Below are positions 44,093 through 54,394 of a DNA stretch of 64,000 nucleotides, in pieces. A program made the translations under genes and the position numbers. This stretch comes from Bifidobacterium ruminantium DSM 6489 (GTDB lineage Bacteria > Actinomycetota > Actinomycetes > Actinomycetales > Bifidobacteriaceae): the NCBI RefSeq assembly GCF_000770925.1, contig NZ_JDTK01000002.1, positions 148,755-212,754 on the forward strand. Direction: 5' to 3'. A model generated the notes under the pieces. It did no database searches and had not been told where the DNA came from. It saw only the letters and a list, made by a program, of their open reading frames with translations. Positions within the stretch are counted from its first letter, which is position 1. Each line of letters starts with the position of its first letter.

Positions 44093-45610
44093 ATGAGCGA
44101 CATCGAACGGCAGAAGAACACGAATACGGAATCATCCGGACGTCCCGGCAGCACCGACGAGATGCGTTGGGACCTGGGAACCCTGTTCCCCGCGAAGGAC
44201 GATCCACGGCGTCCCCCTGAATGGCTGGGACGGGCGCTGCTGTACATCGCCATCGCCATCGTGCTGTTCTCCTTCTGCTGGCGCAGCTGGGGCAAAATCG
44301 AATATCTGGTCATCGACATCATCGTTTCGCTGTTCCTCGCGCTCGCCGTGGAACCCGTGGTGGTGCCGCTGGTCAAGCATGGTTGGAAGCGTGCGTTCGC
44401 CTCGATATTCGCGCTGCTCATGTTGGCCATCATCCTGTGTGCCATGTTCGGTCTGTTCGGCAATCTGTTCGTGCAGCAGGTCATCGCATTGTGCAACGGT
44501 CTGCCGGACCTGTATAGGCAGATCGTCGATTTCGTCGAGCAATACACGGATTTCAAGCTTCCCGAGATCAACAGCCTCGGCAGCGAGATCCTGAAGAACA
44601 TCCAGACCTCCTGGGTCACGGACTTCGCGGGCACGGCCATCAGCACGGTGTCCGGATTGTTCTCCTTCCTGCTGAACCTCATGACGGTGATCATGACCAC
44701 GTTCTACATCTCCGCGGCCGGCCCGAAACTGCGTCGTTCGGCCTGCCAGTGGATGGCTCCCGCCGCGCAGCGCCGTTTCCTGTTCGTCTGGACCGTCAGC
44801 CAGACCCAGATCTCGTCCTTCCTGTTCTCTCGCGCTATCCTCGCCGTGCTGAACGCGTTCTTCACCTCGATCTGCCTGATGGCGCTGCATGTGCCGTATT
44901 GGATGCCGTTGGCGTTGTTCTGCGGTGTGGTCTCGCAGTTCATCCCCATGCTCGGCACGTATATCGGCGGCGCGCTGCCGGTGCTGTTCGCTTGGGGCAG
45001 CTGCGGTCTGTGGCAGGCGGTCGCCGTGGTGGTGTTCATCTGCATCTACCAGCAGATCGAGAACCTGATTTTCGCACCGAAGATCTCCCAGCGCACCATG
45101 GACGTCAACGACGCCGTGGCGTTCCTTGCCGTGCTGGCGTTCAGCTCGCTGTTCGGCGCGATCGGCGCGTTCCTGGCCCTGCCGATCGTCGCCTCGATCC
45201 AGACGATCTTCCGCACCTACACCAAGCGTTACGAATTGGTGGATTCCCCGTTGATGGACGATCCGGTTCCGGAGAAGAAGTCGAAGCTGGTGGAGGGCGC
45301 CGAAGCCATCAGCGAGCATCTGCACACCATGCCGCGCGCCGTGCAGGGCTCGAGCGGGCATGTGCCGATTCCCGATGACGTGCGGATCCTGCAGGAGCAG
45401 GCGTACAATATCAACCTGTCCGACGGAGACGGCAACGCGGAGGAATCGCAGACCGTCGCCATTCCGAAGCATCTGCTGGATGGAAGCGGACGCAAACCGT
45501 TGCAGGGGACCGAGGGCGCGGATGAAGCGCAGTCCGAGGAAGAGGACGGGACTCAATCGCATGAGACGGATGACAATCCGGATGACAATCCGAGAAGTAG
45601 GTGGCGTTAA
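44093..45610 (+). CDS. AI-2E family (PerM/TqsA-like) membrane protein
   Basis: A 505-residue protein with about eight membrane helices between residues 45 and 375. The conserved IPMLGTYIGGALPVLFAW and LIFAPKISQRTMDVNDAVAFL segments and FGAIGAFLALPIVASIQTIF are characteristic of AI-2E permease-like proteins. Some relatives export autoinducer-2 or act as Na+/H+ antiporters; the substrate here is open. The C-terminal about 110 residues are an acidic, disordered tail. Start ATG 44093 has AAGGAG upstream; it is coupled to the downstream glycosyltransferase. Confidence 0.88.
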   Translation: MSDIERQKNTNTESSGRPGSTDEMRWDLGTLFPAKDDPRRPPEWLGRALLYIAIAIVLFSFCWRSWGKIEYLVIDIIVSLFLALAVEPVVVPLVKHGWKRAFASIFALLMLAIILCAMFGLFGNLFVQQVIALCNGLPDLYRQIVDFVEQYTDFKLPEINSLGSEILKNIQTSWVTDFAGTAISTVSGLFSFLLNLMTVIMTTFYISAAGPKLRRSACQWMAPAAQRRFLFVWTVSQTQISSFLFSRAILAVLNAFFTSICLMALHVPYWMPLALFCGVVSQFIPMLGTYIGGALPVLFAWGSCGLWQAVAVVVFICIYQQIENLIFAPKISQRTMDVNDAVAFLAVLAFSSLFGAIGAFLALPIVASIQTIFRTYTKRYELVDSPLMDDPVPEKKSKLVEGAEAISEHLHTMPRAVQGSSGHVPIPDDVRILQEQAYNINLSDGDGNAEESQTVAIPKHLLDGSGRKPLQGTEGADEAQSEEEDGTQSHETDDNPDDNPRSRWR

Positions 45611-46833
45611 TGGTGTTGCTGAGCGTGCTTGATGTCGTGCTGGTCGTTCTGGGTGGCGCCGGCATGCTGTATCAGGCGGTCTGCATCGTCATCTCGCTGT
45701 TCGCCAAGCCGATCAAGTTTCCCGCCGCGCCGATGGACAAGCGCTACGCGGTGCTGATCTCCGCGCGAAACGAGGCCAACGTCATCGGCAACCTCATCAA
45801 TTGCCTGCACGAGCAGACTTATCCGAGCGAACTCGTCGACATCTGGCTGGTGGCGGACAACTGCACCGACAATACGGCCGAAGTGGCGCGGAATATGGGA
45901 TGCCACGTCATCGAACGCTTCAACAAGGAGCAGGTCGGCAAAGGCTACGCGCTGACCTACCTGCTCGACCGGATGAACGAATCTGGCGCGTCCGACCCGT
46001 ACGACGCCTTCTTCGTCTTCGACGCGGACAACAAGCTCGACAAGCATTACCTCGAGGAGATGAACAAGGGCTTCCAGGCCGGGTTCAAGATCCTCACCAG
46101 TTACCGCAATTCCGTGAACCTGTCTGACAACTGGGTGTCGTCCGGTTCCGCGTTATGGTTCATCCGCGAGTCGCGTTTCGTGTCGGCCTCGCGCATGTGG
46201 CTCGGCAATAGTTGCCATGTGGGCGGCACCGGCTTCATGTTCTCGCAGGAGATCATGCGCCGCAACAATGGCTGGAAGTTCCACCTGCTCACCGAGGATC
46301 TGGAATTCACCATGGACAGCGTGCTGCACGGCGACCGTATCGGTTATTGCGGCACCGCCATCCTGTATGACGAGCAGCCCGTCACCTTCGCGCAGAGCTG
46401 GAGGCAGCGTCTGCGCTGGAGCAAGGGCTTCCTGCAGGTGTTCCGTTATTATGGTCCGGCGCTGATCAAGCGCGCGGTCAGGGAGCGCGATTTCTCCGCC
46501 GTCGACTTCACACTGCTGTTGTGCCCGTTCACCGTGCTTGGCATCGCGCGCATACTGCTGGGCATGCTGTTCGCCGCCTGCGGATTCGTGACGTGGCAGA
46601 GCCAGCTGAATTCGCTGACCGGATGGACGTCCGGCATCGTGTTGTCGGTGGTCGGCATGATGGGTCTTGCCGCGCTGACCATCGTGGCGGAACGCGACCA
46701 TGTGGGCGCCACCAACAAGGAGCTGTTCGCCTATGTGCTGGCCTTCCCCATTTACATGCTGAGCTACGTGCCGATTTCGTTCCAGGCGATTTTCGCCAAG
46801 TCCGAATGGAAGCCCATCGCCCATAAGGGCTGA
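45610..46833 (+). CDS. Membrane-bound family 2 processive-type glycosyltransferase
   Basis: A 407-residue glycosyltransferase beginning with a membrane helix and ending with three or four more. Motifs: ISARNEANVIGN, WLVADNCTDNT, FDADN (DXD), LLTEDLEFTM (base TED) and RQRLRWSKG (QxxRW). Together these define the cellulose-synthase/hyaluronan-type branch, so a cell-surface polysaccharide product is likely. ATG 45610 overlaps the upstream stop as TAATG, so it is translationally coupled to the AI-2E family gene; the GTG at 45601 is an alternative. Confidence 0.9.
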   Translation: MVLLSVLDVVLVVLGGAGMLYQAVCIVISLFAKPIKFPAAPMDKRYAVLISARNEANVIGNLINCLHEQTYPSELVDIWLVADNCTDNTAEVARNMGCHVIERFNKEQVGKGYALTYLLDRMNESGASDPYDAFFVFDADNKLDKHYLEEMNKGFQAGFKILTSYRNSVNLSDNWVSSGSALWFIRESRFVSASRMWLGNSCHVGGTGFMFSQEIMRRNNGWKFHLLTEDLEFTMDSVLHGDRIGYCGTAILYDEQPVTFAQSWRQRLRWSKGFLQVFRYYGPALIKRAVRERDFSAVDFTLLLCPFTVLGIARILLGMLFAACGFVTWQSQLNSLTGWTSGIVLSVVGMMGLAALTIVAERDHVGATNKELFAYVLAFPIYMLSYVPISFQAIFAKSEWKPIAHKG

Positions 46834-46925
46834 CATGCCGGTGTTGCGCGCTCTGCGATGGCTTGGCATGACGCGGGCGCGGCGATGGAAATCGGGATTG
46901 TGTGACAGGAAGGTGTGTTCTGGAT

Positions 46926-48368
46926 ATGGACGATATTGACGGTTATCGTGCCGTCCGGCGCCGCCGGACGTTGACCGTGGCGGTTTCCGTCGCGGTTACC
47001 GCCGCGTTGTGCGTCGGCTATGTCGTGGCCGACATCTGCGGTGTGGTTCCGGGCGTCCTCACGATGCGTCAGGTCGATCGTCCGACGGTCGCGGCCGCGA
47101 AGCAGTCGATCGAGGCGGCTAACGTGGTTCCGGATCTCGGTTCCGCCAATGTCGATGCCTCCGCGGCGGAATCGCTGATCGGCGCCTTTTCATCCGCAGC
47201 GGACGGTTTCGGAGGCGATTATTCGATCGCCATTGCGGACGCTTCCGGCAAAGTGATTGCTGAGCGGAACATCGACACGCCCCGCACGCCGGCCTCCACC
47301 ATGAAGACGCTGACCGCGTATGCGGCCGCCAGCAAGCTTGATATGGGTTCCACCTTGGATACGCAGACCTATCTGGAACAGGTGCAGAACGGCTTCGCGC
47401 ATCTGGTGCTCAAAGGCAACGGCGACATGCTGCTCGGCGCTGGCCTGTCCGATCCGGACCATGTCAACGGACGCGCCGGGCTTGGCACGCTTGCCGCGGA
47501 TACCGCCCAGGCGTTGAGGCAGCGCGGCATCACCTCCGTGACCTTGGCATATGACGATTCCCTGTTCGGGGAGAACCGTTGGCCGCAGGGCATTGCGGAA
47601 CTCGATACCGATCACGTGTATTACGCGCCGTCTTCCTCCATGGCGGTGGACGGCGGCAGGAACTGGAATGGCGCGGCACCGTCCGATCCGGATCAGTTTA
47701 CGTCGTATCCGGCGCTGAGCATGAGCCCTGCTGCCGATGCGGCCGCGGTGTTCGCGCAGCGGCTCGCCGAGCAGGGCATCACGGTGCAGGGCTCCGTGGA
47801 GCAGGGGACGGCGCCGCAATCCAGTAGCCCACTCGCTAGCGTGCGTTCCGCCTCACTGAGCGAGGTCATGGTATTCACTCTGCGGCATTCCGATAATTCG
47901 CTCGCCGAGGAGCTCGGCAGGCTGCTGGCTTTGAAGACCGGCACCGGCAATTCCCCGGAAGGCGCGGTGCAGGCCGTCAAGTCGGTGCTTGAACGCGAGG
48001 GGATCTCCACACAGGGGCTCGACATGCGCAATTGTTCCGGTCTTACCGAGGATTCCAAGCTCACGGCACGCACGCTGCTCGAAGTGCAGCAGCGCAATTT
48101 GACCGCTGGTTCGGGAGCCGCGGCCGCGGAAGGTCTATCGATCGCCGGATTCGTCGGCACCGCGGCCAACCGTCTGCTTGACGCCAGCGAGGCCGGTCTG
48201 ATCCGCGCGAAAACCGGCAGTCTGGGCGATGTGACTTCCATGACGGGCAATGTGTCGCGGATCAACGGCGGAGCGTTGTCCTTCGCCGTAATCGTCAACA
48301 ATCCCACCGATCTCTCCGCGGCGAAATCGGCCATCGACAAGTTTGTGGCCGGCCTGCCGCGGTTATGA
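46926..48368 (+). CDS. dacB: D-alanyl-D-alanine carboxypeptidase/endopeptidase (PBP4, DacB-type)
   Basis: About 480 residues, a class C penicillin-binding protein trimming peptidoglycan. A membrane anchor (about 14-35) precedes the enzyme. The active-site motifs are S124-x-x-K127 in PASTMKTL, SDN in LRHSDNSLAEEL and KTG in RAKTGSLGDVTSMTG. The PBP4-type insertion between the first two motifs is present. An in-frame GTG at 46902 is an alternative start; neither start is well supported by a Shine-Dalgarno, so the N-terminus is uncertain by about eight residues. Confidence 0.92.
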   Translation: MDDIDGYRAVRRRRTLTVAVSVAVTAALCVGYVVADICGVVPGVLTMRQVDRPTVAAAKQSIEAANVVPDLGSANVDASAAESLIGAFSSAADGFGGDYSIAIADASGKVIAERNIDTPRTPASTMKTLTAYAAASKLDMGSTLDTQTYLEQVQNGFAHLVLKGNGDMLLGAGLSDPDHVNGRAGLGTLAADTAQALRQRGITSVTLAYDDSLFGENRWPQGIAELDTDHVYYAPSSSMAVDGGRNWNGAAPSDPDQFTSYPALSMSPAADAAAVFAQRLAEQGITVQGSVEQGTAPQSSSPLASVRSASLSEVMVFTLRHSDNSLAEELGRLLALKTGTGNSPEGAVQAVKSVLEREGISTQGLDMRNCSGLTEDSKLTARTLLEVQQRNLTAGSGAAAAEGLSIAGFVGTAANRLLDASEAGLIRAKTGSLGDVTSMTGNVSRINGGALSFAVIVNNPTDLSAAKSAIDKFVAGLPRL

Positions 48369-48448
48369 CGGGACGCGTGTGAATCTTCTCAGCGGATATT
48401 CAGCATATAGCCAGAAACACGTCATTCGCATGTGTCAAGATGGTGGGC

Positions 48449-49012
48449 ATGCGAATCGCTGACGTACAAGAAGATATTGATCACGAGCTGATCAGCAAAG
48501 AAGAGATTGCCGACATCATCAACCATGCCGCGGCTCAGGCCAGTGAAGACTACCGTGGCAAGAATCCGTTGTTGGTCTGCGTGCTCAAGGGGGCTGTGAA
48601 CACGCTCGCGGCGTTCTCCCAGGCCATGAGCATTCCCGCCGAGATGGATTTCATGAGCCTGTCCAGCTACGGATCCGGCACCGAGTCGAGTGGAAAGATT
48701 ACCGTTCGGCAGGATTTGTCCACCGATGTGCGCGGACGCCATGTGCTGATCGTCGAGGACATCATCGATTCCGGCTTCACGCTGGCTTGGCTGGTCGACG
48801 AGCTCAAGCGCCGTGGCGCGGCTTCCGTGGAGGTTTTTGCGCTTCTGGAGAAGCCGGCGCGTCGCACGGTCGACGTTGATGTGAAATACAAGGGACGTGA
48901 GATTCCCGATGAATTCGTGGTCGGTTTCGGCTTGGATTACGATGAGCGCTACCGCAACCTCGATTCGATCGCGGTGCTGAAGCCGTCAGTATATGAAGGA
49001 GGTCAGGATTGA
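48449..49012 (+). CDS. hpt: Hypoxanthine phosphoribosyltransferase
   Basis: A 187-residue purine salvage enzyme converting hypoxanthine and guanine to IMP and GMP with PRPP. PRPP binding is [11 protein letters not shown], with the PPi loop VLKGAVNT and flexible loop [29 protein letters not shown] is the base-binding end. ATG 48449 (MRIADV) is selected since CAAGAT ends 7 nt upstream (leaderless); ATG 48440 adds three residues. Its stop overlaps the ftsH start. Confidence 0.96.
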   Translation: MRIADVQEDIDHELISKEEIADIINHAAAQASEDYRGKNPLLVCVLKGAVNTLAAFSQAMSIPAEMDFMSLSSYGSGTESSGKITVRQDLSTDVRGRHVLIVEDIIDSGFTLAWLVDELKRRGAASVEVFALLEKPARRTVDVDVKYKGREIPDEFVVGFGLDYDERYRNLDSIAVLKPSVYEGGQD

Positions 49013-51123
49013 GTTTTCCTGGTCCGAACCAGCCGCCAAGCAACGGCGGCGGCAATAACCCCAATGGTGGCAACAACCCGTTCACCAATCCGTTCGGCCG
49101 CAACAGCGGCAATAACGGCAACAACAATGGCAGGAACGGCAAGAACGGAGCGGATGGCAACAAGCCCAACGGCTCCTGTCCGTTCTGGCAGTCGCCGTGG
49201 CTGTGGGTGGTGGTCGTGGCACTGCTCGCCGTGACCATGTTCCAGATCTTCGCAGGCTCTGGATCCCGGACCATCGACACCAAGGATGGTATGCAGATCC
49301 TCAACGGCAACACCGTCGAGTACGCGACGATCGTGGACAACACCCAGCAGGTCAAGCTCAAGCTTTCGAGCGATTACTCCGCGACCGACCCGGACACCGG
49401 CCGTACGAAGAACTACGGCAAGAACGTGCAGTTCTACTACACGTACGCGCAGTCGGCGGCGGTGGTCAAGGCCGTGCAGAAGGCCGATCCGGCCAAGGGC
49501 TGGACCGCCAGCATGCAGCAGACCAGCATCTGGACGTATCTGCTGACCTCGCTGCTGCCGTTCCTCATCATCTTCGCCCTGTTCTGGTTCTTGATGAGCC
49601 GTATGGGCGGCGCGGGCGGCATGCTCGGCATGGGCGGTAAGAAGAACAGCGGCAAGTTGCTCGACGGCCAGACTCCGACCACCAAGTTCTCCGACGTGGC
49701 CGGCGAGGATGCGGCCGTGCAGGAGGTCGAGGAGATCAAGGACTTCCTCAAGGATCCGTCCCGCTACAAGGCATTGGGAGCCCGCATTCCGCGAGGCGTG
49801 CTGCTGTACGGCCCTCCTGGAACCGGTAAGACGTTGCTGGCGCGAGCCATCGCAGGCGAGGCGGGCGTGCCGTTCTATTCCATGGCAGGCTCCGACTTCG
49901 TGGAGATGTTCGTGGGCCTTGGCGCGTCCCGAGTGCGTGACCTGTTCGACGAGGCCAAGAAGAACGCTCCCGCCATCATCTTCATCGATGAGATCGATGC
50001 CGTCGGCCGCAAGCGCGGCGGTTCCGGCATGAGCGGCGGCCATGACGAACGCGAGCAGACGCTGAATCAGCTGCTGGTCGAAATGGACGGCTTCGACAAC
50101 GACACCAACCTCATCATCATCGCGGCCACCAATCGTCCGGACGTGCTCGATCCGGCATTGCTGCGCCCTGGTCGTTTCGATCGCCAGGTGGCCGTCGAAG
50201 CGCCTGATCTCGAAGGACGTGAGGCGATTCTGAAGGTGCATGCCAAAGGCAAGCCGTTCGTGCCGGACGTCGATCTGCATATGATCGCCGTGCGTACGCC
50301 TGGCTTCACCGGCGCCGATCTGGCCAACGTGCTCAACGAGGCCGCGCTGCTGTGCGCCCGTGCCGGCGCCCAGCTCATCGACAACCGCGCCATCGACGAG
50401 GCCATCGACCGCGTCCAGGCCGGCCCGAAGCGCCGTTCCAAGGGCATGGCGCTCGACGAGCTGCGCAACACCGCGTACCACGAGGGTGGCCATGCGCTGG
50501 TGGCCGCCGCCATGAACGACACCGATCCGGTGACCAAGGTGACGATTCTGCCGCGTGGCCGCGCGCTCGGCTACACCGCCGTGATGCCGACCGAGGACCG
50601 CTATTCCATGTCCCGCAACCAGCTGCTCGACCAGATGGCCTACGCCATGGGCGGACGCACCGCCGAAGAGGTCGTGTTCCACGATCCGACCACCGGCGCG
50701 TCCAACGACATCGAGAAGGCCACGAAGATCGCCCGCCAGATGGTGCTCGACTACGGCTTCTCCGAGAAGCTTGGCGCCATCAAGTGGTCCGATGACGAGC
50801 AGAGCGACCTCGGTGCCCTGACCCACAAGTATTCCGCGCGAACCGCCGAGATCATCGACGAGGAAGTGCTCAAGCTTGTGGAGACGGCGCATACCGAGGC
50901 CTGGAACGTCATCAACGAGAACCGTGACATCCTCGATGAGCTGGTGCGTCAGCTGCTCGTCAAGGAAACGCTCAACGAAAAGGAGCTCGCCGCGATCTTC
51001 GCCAACATCAAGAAGGCGCCGAAGCGCGAGGTCTGGCTGAGCGACGACAAGCGTCCGGACTCCGACATTCCGCCGGTCCCGATTCCCGAGAACCTGAAGA
51101 AAAGCGCAGGATTGACCAACTGA
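49009..51123 (+). CDS. ftsH: ATP-dependent zinc metalloprotease FtsH
   Basis: A 704-residue membrane AAA+ protease that removes misfolded and regulatory membrane proteins. The Asn/Gly-rich N-terminus (1-60) precedes two membrane helices (about 63-85 and 172-195), the Walker A GPPGTGKT (about 267-274), Walker [12 protein letters not shown], the second region of homology [18 protein letters not shown], and the zinc site HEGGH (491-495) with a distal Asp ligand. The start codon is TTG at 49009, inside the hpt stop (TTGA) and 6 nt after AAGGAGG, so it is coupled to hpt. C-terminal region is shorter than some family members. Confidence 0.97.
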   Translation: MSFPGPNQPPSNGGGNNPNGGNNPFTNPFGRNSGNNGNNNGRNGKNGADGNKPNGSCPFWQSPWLWVVVVALLAVTMFQIFAGSGSRTIDTKDGMQILNGNTVEYATIVDNTQQVKLKLSSDYSATDPDTGRTKNYGKNVQFYYTYAQSAAVVKAVQKADPAKGWTASMQQTSIWTYLLTSLLPFLIIFALFWFLMSRMGGAGGMLGMGGKKNSGKLLDGQTPTTKFSDVAGEDAAVQEVEEIKDFLKDPSRYKALGARIPRGVLLYGPPGTGKTLLARAIAGEAGVPFYSMAGSDFVEMFVGLGASRVRDLFDEAKKNAPAIIFIDEIDAVGRKRGGSGMSGGHDEREQTLNQLLVEMDGFDNDTNLIIIAATNRPDVLDPALLRPGRFDRQVAVEAPDLEGREAILKVHAKGKPFVPDVDLHMIAVRTPGFTGADLANVLNEAALLCARAGAQLIDNRAIDEAIDRVQAGPKRRSKGMALDELRNTAYHEGGHALVAAAMNDTDPVTKVTILPRGRALGYTAVMPTEDRYSMSRNQLLDQMAYAMGGRTAEEVVFHDPTTGASNDIEKATKIARQMVLDYGFSEKLGAIKWSDDEQSDLGALTHKYSARTAEIIDEEVLKLVETAHTEAWNVINENRDILDELVRQLLVKETLNEKELAAIFANIKKAPKREVWLSDDKRPDSDIPPVPIPENLKKSAGLTN

Positions 51124-51758
51124 TGAGCGATACCGATTTCGATACCCTCCTCGACGACAAGGCCCGTGCCGCCCATGCGGCCGGGCCTGTCGGCTATGAC
51201 GAGGAAGGCGTGCGCCAAGCCGTGCGCCTGTTTCTGAAGTCCATCGGCGAGGACCCCGAACGTGAGGGTCTGCTGGATACGCCCGACCGCATCGGACGAG
51301 CATGCAAGGAACTGTTCGCCGGTCTCGGACACGGGCCGGAGGAAGTGCTCAAAACACGTTTCAAGGTGGATACCGACGAAATGGTGCTGGTGCGCGACAT
51401 CGAGCTGTTCTCCGTATGTGAGCACCATCTGCTGCCGTTCCATGGCGTGGCCCACGTCGGATACATCCCATCCAACGGCCAGGTGGCGGGGCTGAGCAAA
51501 CTGGCCCGACTGGTGGAACTGTACGCCCGTCGGCCCCAGGTGCAGGAACGTCTCACCCAGCAGGTGGCCGACGCGTTGATGGAAGGCATCGACGCGCGTG
51601 GCGTGATCGTGGTCACCGAATGCGACCACATGTGCATGGCCATGCGAGGCGTCAAGAAGGCCCAGTCCCGCACCGTCACCTCGGCGGTCCGCGGGTGCAT
51701 GCGCGACGCCACCACGCGTGCCGAGGCGATGAGCCTGATTCTGTCGAACCATTCGTGA
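51123..51758 (+). CDS. folE: GTP cyclohydrolase I
   Basis: A 211-residue enzyme opening GTP to 7,8-dihydroneopterin triphosphate, the first step of folate synthesis. Zinc ligands are C99 and H102 in [12 protein letters not shown] and a Cys in [26 protein letters not shown] and [28 protein letters not shown] signatures are present. ATG 51123 overlaps the ftsH stop as TGATG, indicating coupling. Next steps FolB, FolK and FolP are encoded just downstream. Confidence 0.97.
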   Translation: MSDTDFDTLLDDKARAAHAAGPVGYDEEGVRQAVRLFLKSIGEDPEREGLLDTPDRIGRACKELFAGLGHGPEEVLKTRFKVDTDEMVLVRDIELFSVCEHHLLPFHGVAHVGYIPSNGQVAGLSKLARLVELYARRPQVQERLTQQVADALMEGIDARGVIVVTECDHMCMAMRGVKKAQSRTVTSAVRGCMRDATTRAEAMSLILSNHS

Positions 51759-51806
51759 TATTCAGCCCGCTCGTCTCGCCGTGTTGTCGCGCAAATCGGG
51801 CGGGCT

Positions 51807-51834
51807 GAGCAAAACGAGCAAAACGAGCAAACCG
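51807..51834. repeat. Short tandem repeat GAGCAAAAC
   Basis: Two copies of GAGCAAAAC and one of GAGCAAACC run head to tail between folE and folP, preceding another CAAATCG pair. It could vary in copy number by slippage and change folE-folP spacing. Confidence 0.6.
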
Positions 51835-51876
51835 TGCAAATCGCAAATCGGATATGCCGTACAAGGGAGGAAACCG

Positions 51877-52755
51877 ATGTCGATCGATATGAAGGCGATT
51901 CACGACAGCCGCCGCACGCTGGTGATGGGCGTGCTCAACATCACGGAGGACTCCTTCTCCGACGGGGGATTGTGGCTTGATCCGGCGGCGGCCAAAGCCC
52001 ACGGCGAGGCGATGATGAAGGACGGCGCCGACATCATCGACATCGGCGCGGAATCCACCCGACCCGGCGCCAAACGTGTCGGCGAGGCCGATGAGAAGAC
52101 CCGCGTGCTGGGCGCGGTGGACGCGTTGGCTCCCGAAGGCGCGGTGCTGTCCATAGACACCACGCGAGCCTCGGTGGCGTCGGCCGCGCTCGAGCATGGC
52201 GCGCAGATCATCAATGACGTGTCCGGAGGCCAATTGGATCGCGAGCTGCCGCACGTGGTGGCCGACTATGCCGAGAGCCTGTATATCGTGCAGCATTGGC
52301 GTGGCTGGCTTGCCGGAGCCGCGGGCAATGTGCCCGACGCCGACACTTCCGTCTACGAACATGGCGTGGTACGGGACGTCTACGATGAGCTCATGCGTCA
52401 GGTGGACGCGGTGCTGGCGGCTGGGGTGCGGGCCGAACAGATCATCATCGACCCGGGTCTGGGATTCTCCAAGCCGGGAGTGGAGCACAATCTGCCGATT
52501 CTGAAGGCTCTGGACCGGTTCAACGCGGCAGGATACCCGGTGCTGATCGGCGCATCCCGCAAGCGTTTTGTCGGGGCGCTGCTGGCGGACGCCGGTGTGG
52601 ATGAGCCGGACATGGCGTCCAAGGATAACGCCACCGCGGCCATCAGCGCTCTGTGCGCCGAACATGGCGCGTGGGCTGTGCGCGTGCATGACGTGGCGAA
52701 AAGCCGTGACGCGGTCGCCGTCGGCAATGCATGGCGTGGCTGCGCGGACGCGTGA
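51877..52755 (+). CDS. folP: Dihydropteroate synthase
   Basis: A 292-residue TIM barrel joining p-aminobenzoate to dihydropterin pyrophosphate. MGVLNITEDSFSDGG, GAESTRPGAKRV, DPGLGFSKPG and IGASRKRFVG are the classic DHPS loops. ATG 51877 follows GGGAGG; the upstream frame to 51781 runs through the tandem repeat and is not expected to be coding. Target enzyme of sulfonamides. Second gene of the folate run. Confidence 0.96.
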   Translation: MSIDMKAIHDSRRTLVMGVLNITEDSFSDGGLWLDPAAAKAHGEAMMKDGADIIDIGAESTRPGAKRVGEADEKTRVLGAVDALAPEGAVLSIDTTRASVASAALEHGAQIINDVSGGQLDRELPHVVADYAESLYIVQHWRGWLAGAAGNVPDADTSVYEHGVVRDVYDELMRQVDAVLAAGVRAEQIIIDPGLGFSKPGVEHNLPILKALDRFNAAGYPVLIGASRKRFVGALLADAGVDEPDMASKDNATAAISALCAEHGAWAVRVHDVAKSRDAVAVGNAWRGCADA

Positions 52756-52810
52756 GCGGTGGCGTGAACATTCATTCGTAAAAACGTAGGAACAGCATGG
52801 AAAGGCTGGC

Positions 52811-54394
52811 ATGGATCAGATTCGATTGACGGGAATCCGCGCTACGGGCAAACACGGAGTGCTTGATTTCGAGCATGAGCGGGCCCAGACCTTCGTGGTG
52901 GACGCCACGTTGTTCCTTGACCTTGCCGCGGCCGGACGCTCCGACGATCTGAACGACACCGTCGACTACGGCGCGATCGCCAAAGGCATCGTCGCCATCA
53001 TCGAAGGCGAACATGTCGACTTGATCGAAAAGCTCGCCGACCACATCGCACGCATGATCCTCGATTTTCCGGCCGTGCGCCGCACGCAAGTGACCGTGCA
53101 CAAGCCGAACGCGCCGATTACCGTGCCATTCGACGACGTCAGCGTGACCGTGGAACGTGCGCGTGAAACAAGCAAAACGATCGATGAACGGACAACGGAC
53201 GGTGCGGGGGAAAGCAGGCGGACGCATCATGCCGTCATCGCCATGGGAGGCAACCAGGGCGACGTGACGGCGACGTTGCGCGACGCCGTGCGCTGCGTGG
53301 ACGGACTGCCGTCGACGCAGGTGACGGGGGTTTCTCCGCTGTATCGCACCGACGCGTGGGGCATGCCGGAAGACACGGCGGAATTCCGCAATGCGGTAAT
53401 ATCCGTGGACACCAGACTTTCCGCGGCCGAGCTGCTGAACGGATTGCAGCGCATCGAAGCCTCGCATGGGCGGGAACGCACCGATCACTGGACCTCGCGC
53501 ACGCTCGATTTGGACATCATCGACTTCGATGGTCAGGAAAGCGATGACCCCGACCTGACGTTGCCGCATCCGCGCGCATGGCAGCGGGCCTTCGTGCTGG
53601 GGCCTTGGCTCGCACTCGAACCGGACGCCGAGCTCGGCGGCGCGCATGCGGGTTCCGTGGCGCAGCTGCTGCATGAGGCGTCCGACCGCGACCATATCGA
53701 TGAGATCTCCGACGATTGGATGGTCGCCGGCACGGCGGGCGCCGCCGATACGCATGCCGAACGCGATTCCGAAGATTCGCACGGCATCGCCGATACTTCC
53801 GAAACCATCGATTCCCCTGAAACTATCGATACCGCCGAAACCGCCGATCCTGCCGAACTTCCGGAAGGCACCGCCGCCTCCAAAGCGGCCGCCGCTGCCG
53901 CGGTGAGACCCGGACTGACGTCCCGTCGCGCGGTGATCTCCTTGGACAGCGCATCGTCCGACGCGGAAAACCAGTTCCGTCGTGCCATCGTGGCCGTCGA
54001 TGGACTCCCCGGCAACCAAGTGGAGGGCATTTCGCCGCTTTACCACGTCAGCCAGGTCGACGATCTTCCGGACAAAATGGCCGCCGTCATGCAGATCTCC
54101 ACGCGCATGTCCGCGCGTGAACTGATCGGAGCGTTGGAGTCGGTGGAATCCTCCATCTCGCCGGATCTCGATCTCGACCTTGTGGACATGGAAGGCGTGG
54201 TCTCGGATGAACCCGATTGCAAAGTGCCATGGCCGTCCGCGCGCGAACACGCATCCGTGCTGGCTCCTTGGTTCGACATGGATCCGGATGCGAGACTCGG
54301 CAGGGATCCAGTCGCGTTCCTGCTGGCCGTGGCGCCGGACGCCGCGCAGGTGGGGATGCTGACCGACAATTGGATCATTGGAGACACGCTATGA
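52811..54394 (+). CDS. folBK: Dihydroneopterin aldolase / HPPK fusion with a second, degenerate HPPK domain
   Basis: A 527-residue fusion. Residues 1-117 are FolB (GIRATGKHGVLDFEHERAQ, KLADHIARMI). Residues 139-306 are FolK with AVIAMGGNQGD, SPLYRTDAWG, the catalytic HGRERTDHWTSRTLDLDI and LPHPRAWQRAFVLGPW. An Asp/Glu/Thr-rich linker with short repeats (309-368) leads to a second FolK-like domain (372-527): AVISLDS, DGLPGNQVEGISPLYHV, LDLDLVDMEG and ASVLAPWFDMDPDARLG follow the first copy line by line. The second copy lacks the HGRER..WTSR loop and the Gly-rich strand, so it is likely inactive or regulatory. Stop overlaps the next ATG. Confidence 0.93.
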   Translation: MDQIRLTGIRATGKHGVLDFEHERAQTFVVDATLFLDLAAAGRSDDLNDTVDYGAIAKGIVAIIEGEHVDLIEKLADHIARMILDFPAVRRTQVTVHKPNAPITVPFDDVSVTVERARETSKTIDERTTDGAGESRRTHHAVIAMGGNQGDVTATLRDAVRCVDGLPSTQVTGVSPLYRTDAWGMPEDTAEFRNAVISVDTRLSAAELLNGLQRIEASHGRERTDHWTSRTLDLDIIDFDGQESDDPDLTLPHPRAWQRAFVLGPWLALEPDAELGGAHAGSVAQLLHEASDRDHIDEISDDWMVAGTAGAADTHAERDSEDSHGIADTSETIDSPETIDTAETADPAELPEGTAASKAAAAAAVRPGLTSRRAVISLDSASSDAENQFRRAIVAVDGLPGNQVEGISPLYHVSQVDDLPDKMAAVMQISTRMSARELIGALESVESSISPDLDLDLVDMEGVVSDEPDCKVPWPSAREHASVLAPWFDMDPDARLGRDPVAFLLAVAPDAAQVGMLTDNWIIGDTL

